Origin: Halomonas sp. MCCC 1A13316 | Lineage (GTDB): Bacteria; Pseudomonadota; Gammaproteobacteria; Pseudomonadales; Halomonadaceae | Reading direction: 5' to 3' | Length of the DNA stretch: 64,000 nt | NCBI RefSeq assembly: GCF_014931605.1 | Contig: NZ_CP053382.1 | Coordinates: forward strand, 3,038,001 to 3,102,000 | Shown: positions 11,382 through 23,378 of the stretch, piece after piece | Numbering within the stretch: position 1 is the first letter of the stretch | How the letters are laid out: each line of letters begins with the position of its first letter | The notes under the pieces: model-generated | Told to the model about the DNA's origin: nothing | What the model saw: only the letters and a program-made list of their open reading frames with translations | The model's database searches: none | Made by a program: the position numbers and the translations under genes

Positions 11382-12113
11382 TCACGCTTCGGGCGGCAAC
11401 GACGACAGTTCATCCTTGTCATTCTCATCCTTGTCATTCAACTGCCGAATTTCCCGGCACAGGCGACGCCGCTGCCAGGGCGACGAGAGCCTCTTGGTAT
11501 CCCATGTCGCCGGTACCAGGCCACACTCCGGCTGTTGCTCGATGAATTCAAAACACCGCTCGGCGCCGATCGGCAGATCCTCCGAGCCGTAAATACAAAT
11601 GATGCGAATGGTCAGTGAGCGAAATATCACGCCATTACGCGGACGGATCCCCTCCATTTCGAAACTGCCGTCATACGCCAAGCGCTTGGTCAAGGCTCCG
11701 AAGCTGTCGATATGAACGAAATTCCCCGGTGCTAGAGGGCCTTGGTGGGAGCCATCCTGGACCATGGGAGAGGGATACACCGAACGGGACGATGCGCTAC
11801 GGACACCTTCTTCTTTCCGATCATCCTCGTCATAAGTTTCCGTACAATCGGTTACATCCAGCCGCACGGAACCGCGTGAGGTCACGAGTTCGGCAATGAT
11901 GTGCTGAATGAATATCGGTTCGGCGCTCATGTTGCTGATGAGGCAAAGGGCGTCGATATCCTTCTTCCTGCCCCGGTTGATCAACAGGCGGGGCCGACGC
12001 TGACGGCGAAAGCTGAAGTAGAGCAGTTGGGCATAGACCACCCATACGAGCAGAGTGCCGATATCGGTGAGCACGGAGACCTTGTCCCCGTGCTGGGAGA
12101 GCCAATCGAACAT
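11382..12113 (-). CDS. Hypothetical membrane-anchored protein
   Basis: 243 residues, not recognised as a named family. The N-terminus carries one predicted membrane segment, about residues 17-35 (IGTLLVWVVYAQLLYFSF), followed by a basic RRQRRPR stretch, so the rest is likely cytoplasmic. The soluble part has beta-rich segments such as NMSAEPIFIQHIIAELV and ends in an acidic repeat-like DKDENDKDEL. The gene stands alone between ectD and a PEBP-family gene, 41 bases after the latter's stop. Confidence 0.6.
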   Translation of the reverse strand: MFDWLSQHGDKVSVLTDIGTLLVWVVYAQLLYFSFRRQRRPRLLINRGRKKDIDALCLISNMSAEPIFIQHIIAELVTSRGSVRLDVTDCTETYDEDDRKEEGVRSASSRSVYPSPMVQDGSHQGPLAPGNFVHIDSFGALTKRLAYDGSFEMEGIRPRNGVIFRSLTIRIICIYGSEDLPIGAERCFEFIEQQPECGLVPATWDTKRLSSPWQRRRLCREIRQLNDKDENDKDELSSLPPEA

Positions 12114-12154
12114 CGCAATCCTCCCTGACTGCCATGAACGCTTCGGTACGCTAT

Positions 12155-12631
12155 TCAGACGCGACGATAGGTGCCGATCAGTCGATTCATGCCCAGTAGG
12201 TGCGGTTCGAGCTGTTTGAGCAACTCCTCGAGCCCCAGCCCCTCCGGAAGGTCGGTCGGCTTGTCGAGCGCCAGCACCCAGAAGTAATAATGGTGCACAC
12301 CGTGGTCCTCGGGAGGCATCGGCCCCCCGTAGCCGACCTTGCCGAAATCGTTCTTGCCACTCGTGCCGTCGCTGGCACCTTCGGGCAGGGAGGTCGTTGA
12401 GCCGGGAAGGTTGTAGAGCAGCCAGTGCACGAAGCCGTAGCTGCCGTGCTGGACGAGGGGCGCATCGGGGTCATGGCAGATGATGGCATACCCCTTGGTA
12501 CCCTCGGGAGCATCGCGCCAGCTCAGCGCCGGGGATACGTCATTGCCCTCTCCCGAATAGCGGCGGGGAATGGCGTCATGCGCCTCGAAAGCAGAGCTCT
12601 CCAACTGCATGTCCGAAAGTGCAAAGGCCAT
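12155..12631 (-). CDS. YbhB/YbcL family PEBP (Raf kinase inhibitor-like) protein
   Basis: 158 residues. Typical bacterial PEBP features are IPRRYSGEGNDVSPALSW, the ligand-site segment YAIICHDPDAP, then FVHWLLYNLP and the C-terminal HHYYFWVLALDKP. The family binds phospholipid-like or anionic ligands, but its bacterial function is poorly known. No signal peptide is present, so it is likely cytoplasmic. It is divergent from the flavodoxin-fold gene, with 75 bases between starts. Confidence 0.9.
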   Translation of the reverse strand: MAFALSDMQLESSAFEAHDAIPRRYSGEGNDVSPALSWRDAPEGTKGYAIICHDPDAPLVQHGSYGFVHWLLYNLPGSTTSLPEGASDGTSGKNDFGKVGYGGPMPPEDHGVHHYYFWVLALDKPTDLPEGLGLEELLKQLEPHLLGMNRLIGTYRRV

Positions 12632-12706
12632 GTAATAACTCCTCCTGTCTGCAGGAAACGCGAAGGTGCCGAAACAGCGTCGGAAAAAGCCGTTAGACTG
12701 TCAAAC

Positions 12707-13168
12707 ATGAAACAACTGCTGATCGTGGCGCATGCCCCCTCGCCCAATACCTGGCGCCTGCGCGAGGCCGCCGAAAGCGGCGCACGCCATCCCGATATCG
12801 ATGCCGTCGAGGTGGTGGTCAAGCCACCACTCGATGCCGGGCCGGAGGACGTGCTGGCGTGTGACGCCATTCTGCTGGGCACCACCGAAAACCTGGGCTA
12901 CATGAGCGGGGCCCTGAAGGATTTCTTCGACCGCAGCTACTACGCCGTCCTGGAAGAGAAACAGGGCCTGCCCTGCGCACTCTACGTACGAGCGGGGCAC
13001 GATGGCACCGGAACGCGCCGGGCGGTAGAAAGTATCATCTCAGGGCTGCGCTGGCGCTGGGCGCAAGAGCCGCTAGTGCTGCGCGGGGAGTGGCAGGATG
13101 GTTTCGTAGATCATGTGGAGGAGCTGGGCCTCTACCTGGCGGTAGGGCTCGAAGCGGGTGTGCTGTAA
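12707..13168 (+). CDS. Flavodoxin-like fold / NAD(P)H-dependent oxidoreductase
   Basis: 153 residues from the ATG at 12707; the longer open frame upstream lies antisense to the PEBP gene. It begins MKQLLIVAHAPSPNTWRL, a short flavodoxin-fold N-terminus where the phosphate-binding loop would be. ILLGTTENLGYMSGALKDFFDRSYY follows, the conserved flavin-contacting region of NADPH-dependent FMN reductase-like proteins. It probably binds FMN and acts in the cytoplasm; the substrate is unknown. Confidence 0.8.
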   Translation: MKQLLIVAHAPSPNTWRLREAAESGARHPDIDAVEVVVKPPLDAGPEDVLACDAILLGTTENLGYMSGALKDFFDRSYYAVLEEKQGLPCALYVRAGHDGTGTRRAVESIISGLRWRWAQEPLVLRGEWQDGFVDHVEELGLYLAVGLEAGVL

Positions 13169-13210
13169 CACATCGACCCACTGCCGAGACAACCCGGCGT
13201 TTCGCAAGAA

Positions 13211-13238
13211 ACGGACTTGTCCGAATGGACATGTCCGT
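13211..13238. repeat. Nested palindrome between the flavodoxin-like gene and the small CCGSC protein gene
   Basis: The arms ACGGACTTGTCC and GGACATGTCCGT flank GAAT and pair at 11 of 12 positions. The right arm also contains the perfect 10-base palindrome GGACATGTCC. There is no T-run. It lies between the convergent stop codons of the two genes and may be a bidirectional terminator or a protein-binding site. Confidence 0.45.
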
Positions 13239-13259
13239 TGCTTGACGCTCGCAGGCGAG

Positions 13260-13445
13260 TCAGTTGCTGCACGACCCACAGCAGACTCCTGGCTCCCCGT
13301 GTTTTTTCTTCTTTGCAGCGTCGGCGCTGGCAGGCTCGCCCGGACTGGCGTCCTCAGCCACAGAGGTCAGCGCCTCAGGCACAAAAGCCTGAACGGCTTG
13401 CCTGTCTTCCGTCTTGTCTTTCTTGAACAGATTCTTGAGCCCCAT
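13260..13445 (-). CDS. Small CCGSCS-motif protein
   Basis: 61 residues: a basic start MGLKNLFKKDK, a Glu/Ala-rich middle, a lysine cluster and the C-terminal VCCGSCSN. The terminal Cys-Cys-Gly-Ser-Cys-Ser motif matches a small family known only by that motif in gammaproteobacteria. No signal peptide is present. The cysteines could bind a metal or take part in thiol chemistry, but no function is established. It stands alone, 139 bases from the fadA stop codon. Confidence 0.75.
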   Translation of the reverse strand: MGLKNLFKKDKTEDRQAVQAFVPEALTSVAEDASPGEPASADAAKKKKHGEPGVCCGSCSN

Positions 13446-13520
13446 GGAGTCACCCTCGCCGTGGACTTAATAAGATGTAAAACAAAAGCATCTTATTGTT
13501 CGACAATCCGGGCGTCAACG

Positions 13521-13555
13521 CAAAAAACGGCCCCGCCCTTGAAAGGGCGAGGCCG
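13521..13555 (-). terminator. Terminator of the fadBA operon
   Basis: On the minus strand a GC-rich stem (arms CGGCCTCGCCCTT and AAGGGCGGGGCCG, one mismatch) is followed by six T residues. It begins about 30 bases after the fadA stop codon, a classic intrinsic terminator. Confidence 0.85.
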
Positions 13556-13584
13556 CTGGCTAAGGCAGGCGCCTGCTTGAGCGC

Positions 13585-14769
<1,185 letters not shown>

Positions 14770-14791
14770 TCACCTCCTGCTCGTGGTGGAT

Positions 14792-16969
14792 TCAGCCCTG
14801 GGCCTGGGTGGAATAGAAACGCTCGCCGGAATCGGCCATCTGACGCAGCTTTTCGGTCGGGGCGTAGAGCGGCCCCAGCTCTTCGGCCAAGCCCTCGGCC
14901 AGCTTGACGAACTCGGCCACCCCCATGGCATCGATGTAGCGCAGCGCGCCACCGCGAAATGGCGGGAAACCGATACCGTAGATCAGCGCCATGTCGGCTT
15001 CAGCCGGGGTCTCGACGATGCCGTCTTCCAGGCAGCGCACGGTCTCCAGGCACAGCGGTACCATCATCCGGGCGACAATATCTTCCTCAGAGAACTCCTT
15101 CTCCTCCTTGGCGATCTGCTTGACCAGTGCATAAGCCTGCTCATCGCTGACCTTCTTCGGCTTGCCTTTGCGGTCTTCCTCGTAGGCATAAAAGCCCTTG
15201 TCGTTCTTTTGCCCCAAGCGCTCGTTCTCGTACATGACCTGGATGGCGGTCTTACCATCGCGGGCCATACGATCGGGGAAGCCCTCGGCCATCACCTCGT
15301 TGGCGTGCACCGCGGTGTCCATGCCCACCACATCGAGCAGATAGGCGGGGCCCATGGGCCAACCGAACTTCTCCATCACCTTGTCGATACGCTGGAAGTC
15401 GGCGCCCTGCTCGACCAGCAGGCTGAAACCGCCGAAATAGGGGAACAACACGCGGTTGACCAGGAACCCGGGGCAGTCGTTGACCACGATGGGCGTCTTG
15501 CCCATGGCGCGAGCATAGGCCACGGTGGCCGCCACGGCAGCGTCGCCGGTCTTCTCGCCGCGAATGACCTCGACCAGCGGCATGCGGTGCACCGGATTGA
15601 AGAAGTGCATGCCGCAAAAATTCTCGGGGCGCTTGAGGTTCTGTGCCAGGCGGGTAATCGAAATGGTCGAGGTGTTGGAGGTGAGGATGGTGTCCTCGGC
15701 CACCTGGCCTTCCACTTCGCTGAGTACCGCGTCCTTGACCTTGGGGTTCTCGACCACCGCCTCGACGACGAGGTCGACGTGACCGAAGTCGCCGTAGGAG
15801 AGCGTCGGACGGATATAGGTCAGTTTCTCGGCCATCTGCTCGGTGGTGAGCTTGCCGCGCTCCACCTGCTTGGAAAAGAGCTTGCGCGACTCCTTCAGGC
15901 CCAGCTCGATGGCCTCCTCCTTGATATCCTTCATCAGGATAGGAGTGCCCTTGGAGGCGCTCTGATAAGCGATGCCGCCCCCCATGATGCCGGCTCCCAG
16001 CACCGCGGTCTGCTTCACCGCCTTGGCCTGCTTCTCATATTTGCCGGCTTTCTTCTTGACCACCTGGTCGTTGAGGAACAGCCCGACAAGGTTGTAGCAG
16101 ACATCGGTCAACGCCAGCTTGGCGAAGGCCTTGGCCTCGATGGCCTGGGCGCGGGCACGCTCTTCGCCTGCCCCCTTCTGAATCACCTTGATCGCCTCGA
16201 TCGGCGCTGGGTAGTGCGGGCCCGCCTTGCCGGCCACATAGCCCTTGGCCGTCTCGAAGGCCATCATCTGCTCGATGGCGTTGAGCTTGAGCGGCCCGGT
16301 CTTCTCGGCGCGGCGCGCCTGGTAGTCGAGCTCGCCGGCATTGGCACGCGCCAGGATATCCAGCGCCGCCGTCTCGAGCTGCTCGTTCGATACCACGGCG
16401 TCAACGGCGCCCACCTTGAGAGCCGCATCAGCGCGGTTCTCGGTACCGCCGGCGATCCACTCCACGGCATTATCGGCACCGATCATTCGCGGCAGGCGTA
16501 CGCAGCCACCCCAGCCGGGCAGAATGCCGAGCTTGGTCTCTGGCAGGCCGATCTTGGCCTTCTCCCCCATCACTCGAAAATCGGTGGTCAGCGTGACCTC
16601 GCAGCCACCACCCAGCGCCAAGCCGTTGATCGCGGTTACCGTGGGGAACGGCAGATCCTCGATGGCATTGAAGATGTCATGCACCTTCAGGTTCATCTCG
16701 ACCAGGTATTCTTCGCCCTTCTCGAACAGACCGTGAAACTCGGTGATGTCGGCACCGACGATGAAGACATCCTTGGCGCTGCCGATCACCAACCCCTGGA
16801 GGCCACTCTCGTCGCGAATGGCCCGCACGGCCTCGTCCAGTTCGGCGACCACGGCACTGGACAGCTTATTGATGGACTCGCCCTTCAGATCGAAGGTGAG
16901 CATGGCGATGTCATCGCCCCCGTTCTTGGTACCGCGTGCCACCGTGATGGCGTTGCCTTGATAGATCAT
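14792..16969 (-). CDS. fadB: Fatty acid oxidation complex alpha subunit FadB
   Basis: 725 residues. The N-terminal enoyl-CoA hydratase/isomerase domain (about 1-190) contains [20 protein letters not shown], with the oxyanion-hole glycines. The C-terminal 3-hydroxyacyl-CoA dehydrogenase domain starts with the NAD-binding [17 protein letters not shown] near residue 313 and carries [19 protein letters not shown]. It catalyses hydration and oxidation of acyl-CoA intermediates and forms the complex with FadA. It is the first gene of the operon. No FadR or PsrA site could be assigned in the upstream region. Confidence 0.96.
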   Translation of the reverse strand: MIYQGNAITVARGTKNGGDDIAMLTFDLKGESINKLSSAVVAELDEAVRAIRDESGLQGLVIGSAKDVFIVGADITEFHGLFEKGEEYLVEMNLKVHDIFNAIEDLPFPTVTAINGLALGGGCEVTLTTDFRVMGEKAKIGLPETKLGILPGWGGCVRLPRMIGADNAVEWIAGGTENRADAALKVGAVDAVVSNEQLETAALDILARANAGELDYQARRAEKTGPLKLNAIEQMMAFETAKGYVAGKAGPHYPAPIEAIKVIQKGAGEERARAQAIEAKAFAKLALTDVCYNLVGLFLNDQVVKKKAGKYEKQAKAVKQTAVLGAGIMGGGIAYQSASKGTPILMKDIKEEAIELGLKESRKLFSKQVERGKLTTEQMAEKLTYIRPTLSYGDFGHVDLVVEAVVENPKVKDAVLSEVEGQVAEDTILTSNTSTISITRLAQNLKRPENFCGMHFFNPVHRMPLVEVIRGEKTGDAAVAATVAYARAMGKTPIVVNDCPGFLVNRVLFPYFGGFSLLVEQGADFQRIDKVMEKFGWPMGPAYLLDVVGMDTAVHANEVMAEGFPDRMARDGKTAIQVMYENERLGQKNDKGFYAYEEDRKGKPKKVSDEQAYALVKQIAKEEKEFSEEDIVARMMVPLCLETVRCLEDGIVETPAEADMALIYGIGFPPFRGGALRYIDAMGVAEFVKLAEGLAEELGPLYAPTEKLRQMADSGERFYSTQAQG

Positions 16970-17325
16970 CCACGTATCTCCACACAGAGGTTGGCGTTGG
17001 AGGAGTGCCAGATTTCATACGGCCGTTTGATTCAGGCAAGCTTGGTGCACACGGGCCGGCACGTCAAGCCCCCGATGGGCTTAGTAGCCCTGAGATTCGA
17101 GCGCAGGACCGCAGCGTGCAGAATTATTGAACTCGCTGACAGCATAGCCACACGCCAGTGGCACGCGAAAACTTGCTGCCCTGGCTGGCAGTTGCCATCC
17201 GAGGTGGCGGAACCTTTTCATTAGCCGGATAATCGAAACATCATGACGCTTCACGCACCCGACAAGTTGCATTACACGCAAGGGGTCCGGACAATTCAGT
17301 CAATTCAACGATAAAGCGGAGTCCC
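16970..17325. other. Intergenic region between fadB and the SlyA/MarR gene
   Basis: 356 bases with no convincing gene. It must hold the fadBA promoter (minus) and that of the MarR-family gene (plus). A GTTTGATTC half-site at about 17024-17032 is not enough for a fatty-acid regulator site. Nothing else recognisable is seen. Confidence 0.4.
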
Positions 17326-17769
17326 ATGCACCAGAACATTGGCTTCCGACTGTCCCGCCTACCCCGCCTATGGCGTGCCATCATCGATCGACGCCTCGCC
17401 CCGCTGGGCTTGACGCAGACACGCTGGATCACGCTTTATCATCTCTGGCGGCTCGGCGACGGACAGCCACAGTGCGACCTGGCTCGAGCGATTGGCGTAG
17501 AGGCGCCCTCCTTGGTTCGCACCCTTGACCAACTCTCCGACCAAGGACTCATCGAACGCTGCCCCTGCGATCAGGATCGACGCACCAAGCGCGTCTTCCT
17601 GACGACGGCAGCGACCCCGCTGCTTGAGCAGATCGATGAGGTGGTCACCCAGGCCAGGCGTGAAATGCTGGCCGGTTTGAGTGAAGAAGATGTACAGCAC
17701 CTCGATGCCCTGCTGGAACACATCGAGAACAATGGCCTGACGATCCAGGCCAAGGAGAGTGAAGGCTGA
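17326..17769 (+). CDS. slyA: MarR-family regulator of the SlyA type
   Basis: 147 residues. The winged helix-turn-helix spans about residues 30-100. RRLAPLGLTQTRWITLYHLWR closely follows the SlyA pattern, and the wing DQDRRTKRVFLT carries the conserved Asp-Arg-Arg. A C-terminal dimerisation helix follows. SlyA proteins activate or de-repress genes in response to small aromatic compounds or stress. It converges with the next gene on the minus strand, six bases apart. Confidence 0.85.
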   Translation: MHQNIGFRLSRLPRLWRAIIDRRLAPLGLTQTRWITLYHLWRLGDGQPQCDLARAIGVEAPSLVRTLDQLSDQGLIERCPCDQDRRTKRVFLTTAATPLLEQIDEVVTQARREMLAGLSEEDVQHLDALLEHIENNGLTIQAKESEG

Positions 17770-17775
17770 GCAAAT

Positions 17776-18312
17776 TCAGCCGCGTGGTGCTCCTTCACCG
17801 AAATCCGACTTGGCCCTGCGCTGGTCGGCACGCCCGGCCATGGCATTGCGCAGCAGGTGGAAATCATCGAGGTAGGTGAGAAAGCGCTCCGCCGTCTGCG
17901 ACTCCCACCACCACAGAGTGATGGCAAATTCGCTGGACTCGATGACCAGCGCATCCTGGGGCAGGCGTGTCAGCAACGCCTCGAGCGGCTCGCGTGCCGC
18001 TGGAGGCAGAGGCCGGAGCGGCTCGATACGCCAACGCCAGCCGGCTACGCAAGGCTTGAGTACGTCGCTGGCCTCACTGTCACGCACCAGCAGAAAGCGT
18101 GGCCCGGGGGAGACGGCCGGGTAGCTCCACCGATAGCCCGGCATGGCGGTCTCGATACCGTGCAGCGGCGGCTTTTCCAGTACGACCTTGACCCCCGCCT
18201 TGGCCGCCGCATTGCGCAGAGGGACGATACGGCGTTGTCGGGGGCTGGGCTTGAGCCACATTACCGGTGAAATGACCAACAGCAGTGCCGCAAGAATGAC
18301 TAGCCAGACCAT
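17776..18312 (-). CDS. Hypothetical protein with N-terminal membrane anchor
   Basis: 178 residues, not recognised as a characterised family. The N-terminus is one hydrophobic segment (residues 2-20, VWLVILAALLLVISPVMWL), followed by a Pro-Arg-rich stretch and a soluble domain containing RFLLVRDSEASDVLKPCVAGWRW. Similar short anchored proteins are annotated as hypothetical in pseudomonads, but that is from memory of layout, not a search. It is divergent from the UspA gene with about 100 bases between starts. Confidence 0.6.
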   Translation of the reverse strand: MVWLVILAALLLVISPVMWLKPSPRQRRIVPLRNAAAKAGVKVVLEKPPLHGIETAMPGYRWSYPAVSPGPRFLLVRDSEASDVLKPCVAGWRWRIEPLRPLPPAAREPLEALLTRLPQDALVIESSEFAITLWWWESQTAERFLTYLDDFHLLRNAMAGRADQRRAKSDFGEGAPRG

Positions 18313-18412
18313 GCGGATTCTCCTGATTCTTGACGCAAGTCGTTGTCTTGATTCATGAGCCGTCCTAGAGTGAAGGCATACCGATCACATGCCGTTACGC
18401 AGGAGCCCTGCC

Positions 18413-18865
18413 ATGAGCAATGAATACCGTCATATCCTGGTCGCCGTCGACCTGACCAAGGATTCCCACAAAGTGCTGGAGCGTGCCTTGCAGATCGCCG
18501 AGCGCAACCAGGCCAAGCTGTCGATCATGCATACGCTCGAACCGCTAGGCTTCGCCTATGGTGGCGATATCCCCATGGACCTCACCAGCATCCAGGATCA
18601 GTTGGACGAGCATGCCAAGCAGCGTCTGTCCGAGATCGCCGACCCTCACGTGACCAAGGAGAACCAGCACGTCCTGGTGGGCATGCCCGACACCGAGATC
18701 CATCGCTTCGCCGCAGAGAATGGCGTCGATCTGATCGTGGTTGGCTCTCATGGCCGGCACGGCTTTGCCCTGCTGCTCGGCTCCACCTCCACCGGCGTCC
18801 TTCACGGCGCCCAGTGCGATGTGCTCGCGGTACGAGTGGGCAACAAGGGCGAAACGGCAGAATAG
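18413..18865 (+). CDS. Universal stress protein UspA family
   Basis: 150 residues from MSNEYRHILVAVDLTKDSHKV. The C-terminal nucleotide-loop segment VDLIVVGSHGRHGFALLLGSTS fits the GxxGxxxxxxGS(T/V) pattern, although alanine, leucine and phenylalanine replace some glycine positions. USP proteins respond to stress and starvation. The start was set at 18413 rather than the upstream 18389 ATG because the protein then begins like family members. A GC-rich hairpin follows the stop codon. Confidence 0.9.
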   Translation: MSNEYRHILVAVDLTKDSHKVLERALQIAERNQAKLSIMHTLEPLGFAYGGDIPMDLTSIQDQLDEHAKQRLSEIADPHVTKENQHVLVGMPDTEIHRFAAENGVDLIVVGSHGRHGFALLLGSTSTGVLHGAQCDVLAVRVGNKGETAE

Positions 18866-18880
18866 AGCTAATCTCTCGCC

Positions 18881-18900
18881 AGGGCGCCCCTCGGGCGCCT
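18881..18900. terminator. Hairpin between the UspA gene and uup
   Basis: Arms AGGGCGCCC and GGGCGCCT flank a CTC loop just after the UspA stop and just before the uup stop. It probably serves as a bidirectional terminator between convergent genes, though the flanking T-run is short. Confidence 0.55.
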
Positions 18901-18906
18901 TACTGC

Positions 18907-20829
<1,923 letters not shown>

Positions 20830-20929
20830 GCGTTCACCTCATCAGTCGTTCAGGCGGCTAGTGTAACGCATGGCTGGCCCGGCGTGGCTTTGGTTACAAT
20901 GCCCCTTGTAACTGCAAAGGAGCGCACAC

Positions 20930-21820
20930 TTGGTCGACCCCGACACTTGCGACGATTTACTGCCCGAGGCGCTGCGCTTTCGTGCATCCGCCCCACTGGT
21001 GGACATCGGCGCCAACCTGACTCACGACAGCTTCGCCCATGACCTCGAGGCAGTACTGCGCCGGGCGCGAGCAGCCAATGTCACGACACTGATCGTGACC
21101 GGCACCGACCGCACCCATGCCGAGCAGGCCGTGGCACTCGCCCAGCGCTTCCCGGGGCTGCATGCCACCGCCGGGGTGCATCCCCACGATGCCAGCCTCT
21201 GGGATGACGCCTTGGCGGCCGCCATGGGCGAGCTGCATCAACGCGCCGAAGTCGTGGCCGTGGGCGAGTGCGGCCTCGATTTCAATCGCAACTTCTCCAC
21301 CCCAAGCGAGCAGGAGCGGGCCTTCGAAGCCCAGTTGGGCCTGGCGGTGAAGAGCGGCAAGCCATTGTTCATCCATGAGCGTGACGCCGGCCAGCGCATG
21401 CGCGACATGCTGCATGCCTGGCGCGATGACATCAGCGATGCAGTGATCCACTGCTTTACGGCCGACCGTGTTACTCTCCACGGCTATCTCGACCTCGACC
21501 TGCACATCGGCTTGACGGGCTGGATCTGCGACGAGCGACGCGGCCATCACCTGCGCGAGCTGGTCAGGGATATTCCGCTCGATCGCCTGATGGTGGAAAC
21601 CGATTGCCCCTACCTGCTACCGCGCGATTTACCTGCCAAACTCAAGGGCAGGCGCAACGAGCCGTCGCTGCTACCATGGATCGTGCGCGAGATCGCTGCC
21701 TGGCGAGGCAACAACGAGGCTGAGCTGGCGCATGCCACCACACAAACCGCCCGACGCTTCTTCCGCCTGGATACCGCAAGCGAAGCCCAGGAGACAGGCC
21801 GTGACCAACAGGAGTCGTGA
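20930..21820 (+). CDS. TatD family metal-dependent hydrolase
   Basis: 296 residues starting at a TTG (20930), supported by AAAGGAG seven bases upstream; no ATG fits the frame before the conserved VDIGANL. TatD landmarks are the metal-site HATAGVHPHDA, VVAVGECGLDFNR (Glu ligand), LFIHERDA, AVIHCFTADR and METDCPYLLPRDL. The family includes 3'-5' exonucleases acting on DNA and RNA. It overlaps no gene and is followed one base later by a co-oriented hypothetical gene, so they form an operon. Confidence 0.93.
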   Translation: MVDPDTCDDLLPEALRFRASAPLVDIGANLTHDSFAHDLEAVLRRARAANVTTLIVTGTDRTHAEQAVALAQRFPGLHATAGVHPHDASLWDDALAAAMGELHQRAEVVAVGECGLDFNRNFSTPSEQERAFEAQLGLAVKSGKPLFIHERDAGQRMRDMLHAWRDDISDAVIHCFTADRVTLHGYLDLDLHIGLTGWICDERRGHHLRELVRDIPLDRLMVETDCPYLLPRDLPAKLKGRRNEPSLLPWIVREIAAWRGNNEAELAHATTQTARRFFRLDTASEAQETGRDQQES

Positions 21821-21821
21821 T

Positions 21822-22298
21822 ATGGCCGAAATACCCGGATTCATCGCCGTGGAAACAGGCGATGACAGCGATCTACCCCTGGCCATTGCCTGGGTGCTGC
21901 CCGATGGACGCATCAAGCATACGTTGATACAACCCGACGATGACTGGCTCGACGACGAATTCAATGTGCTCAACGGCTATAGCCTGGACGAACTGCACAA
22001 CTTTGGCGCGACTCCCCTGGATGTGATCCGGGAGTTGGAAAACGACCACTTCAGCGCCACGCTGTTCACAGCGGGCATCAGCGGCGACGAAGCTGCGCTG
22101 GCACGAATATTCGACACCTACGGCATCGATCCCTTCGTCGAATTGGCGCCGGCCGATAGCCTCTACCCCGGCCTTTCGGCCGGTGAGTGGAGCCGCGCCC
22201 GCAATGAAATGTTCAGTGAAATGGGACTCGAGCCGTTGCGGCCCGAGCATGAGGTCGAGGTAATGCTACGTCTGCATGAGCGCCTAGGCGCCGAGTGA
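21822..22298 (+). CDS. Conserved hypothetical protein coupled to the TatD gene
   Basis: 158 residues starting one base after the TatD stop, with AGGAG upstream. Acidic protein rich in Asp and Glu, containing IAVETGDDSDLPLAIAWVLPDG and DAALARIFDTYGIDPFVELA-like helices. The opening acidic region loosely recalls the start of DEDD-type nucleases, but the full set of catalytic acidic residues cannot be confirmed by eye, so no function is assigned. Its stop codon overlaps the end of the convergent acyltransferase gene by 15 bases. Confidence 0.7.
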   Translation: MAEIPGFIAVETGDDSDLPLAIAWVLPDGRIKHTLIQPDDDWLDDEFNVLNGYSLDELHNFGATPLDVIRELENDHFSATLFTAGISGDEAALARIFDTYGIDPFVELAPADSLYPGLSAGEWSRARNEMFSEMGLEPLRPEHEVEVMLRLHERLGAE

Positions 22299-23378
22299 CG
22301 GCACCGGCGCCCCCGCCAGCAGCCACTCGCGCTGCTCCGGCATCCCCATGCAGATCAAGCGTGGCTCCTCAGCCTGAAGCTGTTGGAATTCCGCCTTGTC
22401 GTCCAGCCCTTTCCAGCCGAGTTGAATCAACGCCTGCGCCGTGGCGCCACCCAGCGTGGCCCCCGGGCCGGGAATGACGATACGGTCCGGTGCGAACTCG
22501 CGTACACCGACCTTTACCGCCGCAGTGAAGTCGTAGGGCGCCACCAGCTGCTCGCCCAGGGTATAGTCCCATAGACGTTCGGGATCGGTGCTCCAGGGCG
22601 TCCAGACATGACCGCGACCGTCGATCATCGGCACCTCGGGTGCGCGCAGCGGCAGGCTCGCCAGCTCACGGCGCGCTTCTCGCTTTACCGCCTCCTGCAG
22701 GGGTGTATGGAAGGCGGCGTGCTGATGCAGCCGCAGAGGAAACCGCTCACGTGGCGGCAACGCCTCGGTCAGACGCGCCAGACCCGCCTCGTTGCCACCG
22801 AAGACCAGCATCCCACCCAGGTCGATTGAGAGGTACAGCTCAGCGTCCTTCCCGCCGTGAATGCCCTCGATCAGCGCCAGCAGCTCATTGCGCAGCGTCC
22901 AGTCGGGCCGCCAGGCATCATCGACCCAGGGATAGATGACCTGCCCGCCCGCCAGGGTTTCCTGCATACGCAGGCCCATGGTACTGATCAGGTGTAGTGC
23001 CTCGTCAGGGTTTAGTGCGCCGGCCGCCGCCAAGGCGATATACCACCCCATGGAGTTGCCGGTCACCGCCACCACCTCATAGCGCTCGCGGTCAATCGCC
23101 AGCAGGTCGGCCCAGGCGCAGGCATAGATCAGCGGCGAGGCGTGCTCGCCGCGGCCATGCAGGCTCTGGCGGAAAGCCGTCTCGCCATCCAGTTCGGAGA
23201 GCGTAGGCATGCCGACCTCGCGGCGCATGGCATCGAAGCGTTTCAGCCAGTCGCTACCGCCCGCCAGGCGGTTCAGCGTACCCCACTCTGCCGCGTTGTA
23301 GGTGCCGCGCCCGGGGCAGACGACCAGTAGCCTCTCGCGTGCTGTAGCTGTGGGAGAAGAAATACGAGTTGCACTCAT
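22284..23378 (-). CDS. FabD-like acyltransferase lacking the malonate-binding arginine
   Basis: 364 residues. An alpha/beta hydrolase-like acyltransferase fold with the nucleophile elbow AVTGNSMGWYIALAAAGAL (Ser in GNSMG) and the catalytic-histidine region HAAFHTPLQEAV. In E. coli FabD the arginine that binds the malonyl carboxylate lies in EMRGKFMQEA. The matching segment here reads STMGLRMQET, so Met stands where Arg would be. That argues for a non-carboxylated acyl substrate. The start overlaps the stop of the E1 gene by four bases (ATGA), which ties their functions together. Confidence 0.78.
   Translation of the reverse strand: MSATRISSPTATARERLLVVCPGRGTYNAAEWGTLNRLAGGSDWLKRFDAMRREVGMPTLSELDGETAFRQSLHGRGEHASPLIYACAWADLLAIDRERYEVVAVTGNSMGWYIALAAAGALNPDEALHLISTMGLRMQETLAGGQVIYPWVDDAWRPDWTLRNELLALIEGIHGGKDAELYLSIDLGGMLVFGGNEAGLARLTEALPPRERFPLRLHQHAAFHTPLQEAVKREARRELASLPLRAPEVPMIDGRGHVWTPWSTDPERLWDYTLGEQLVAPYDFTAAVKVGVREFAPDRIVIPGPGATLGGATAQALIQLGWKGLDDKAEFQQLQAEEPRLICMGMPEQREWLLAGAPVPSLGA

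Noticed and set aside
17015..17040. Possible fatty-acid regulator (PsrA/FadR) site upstream of fadB
   Set aside because: Only one half-site (GTTTG) is recognisable; the second arm is missing.
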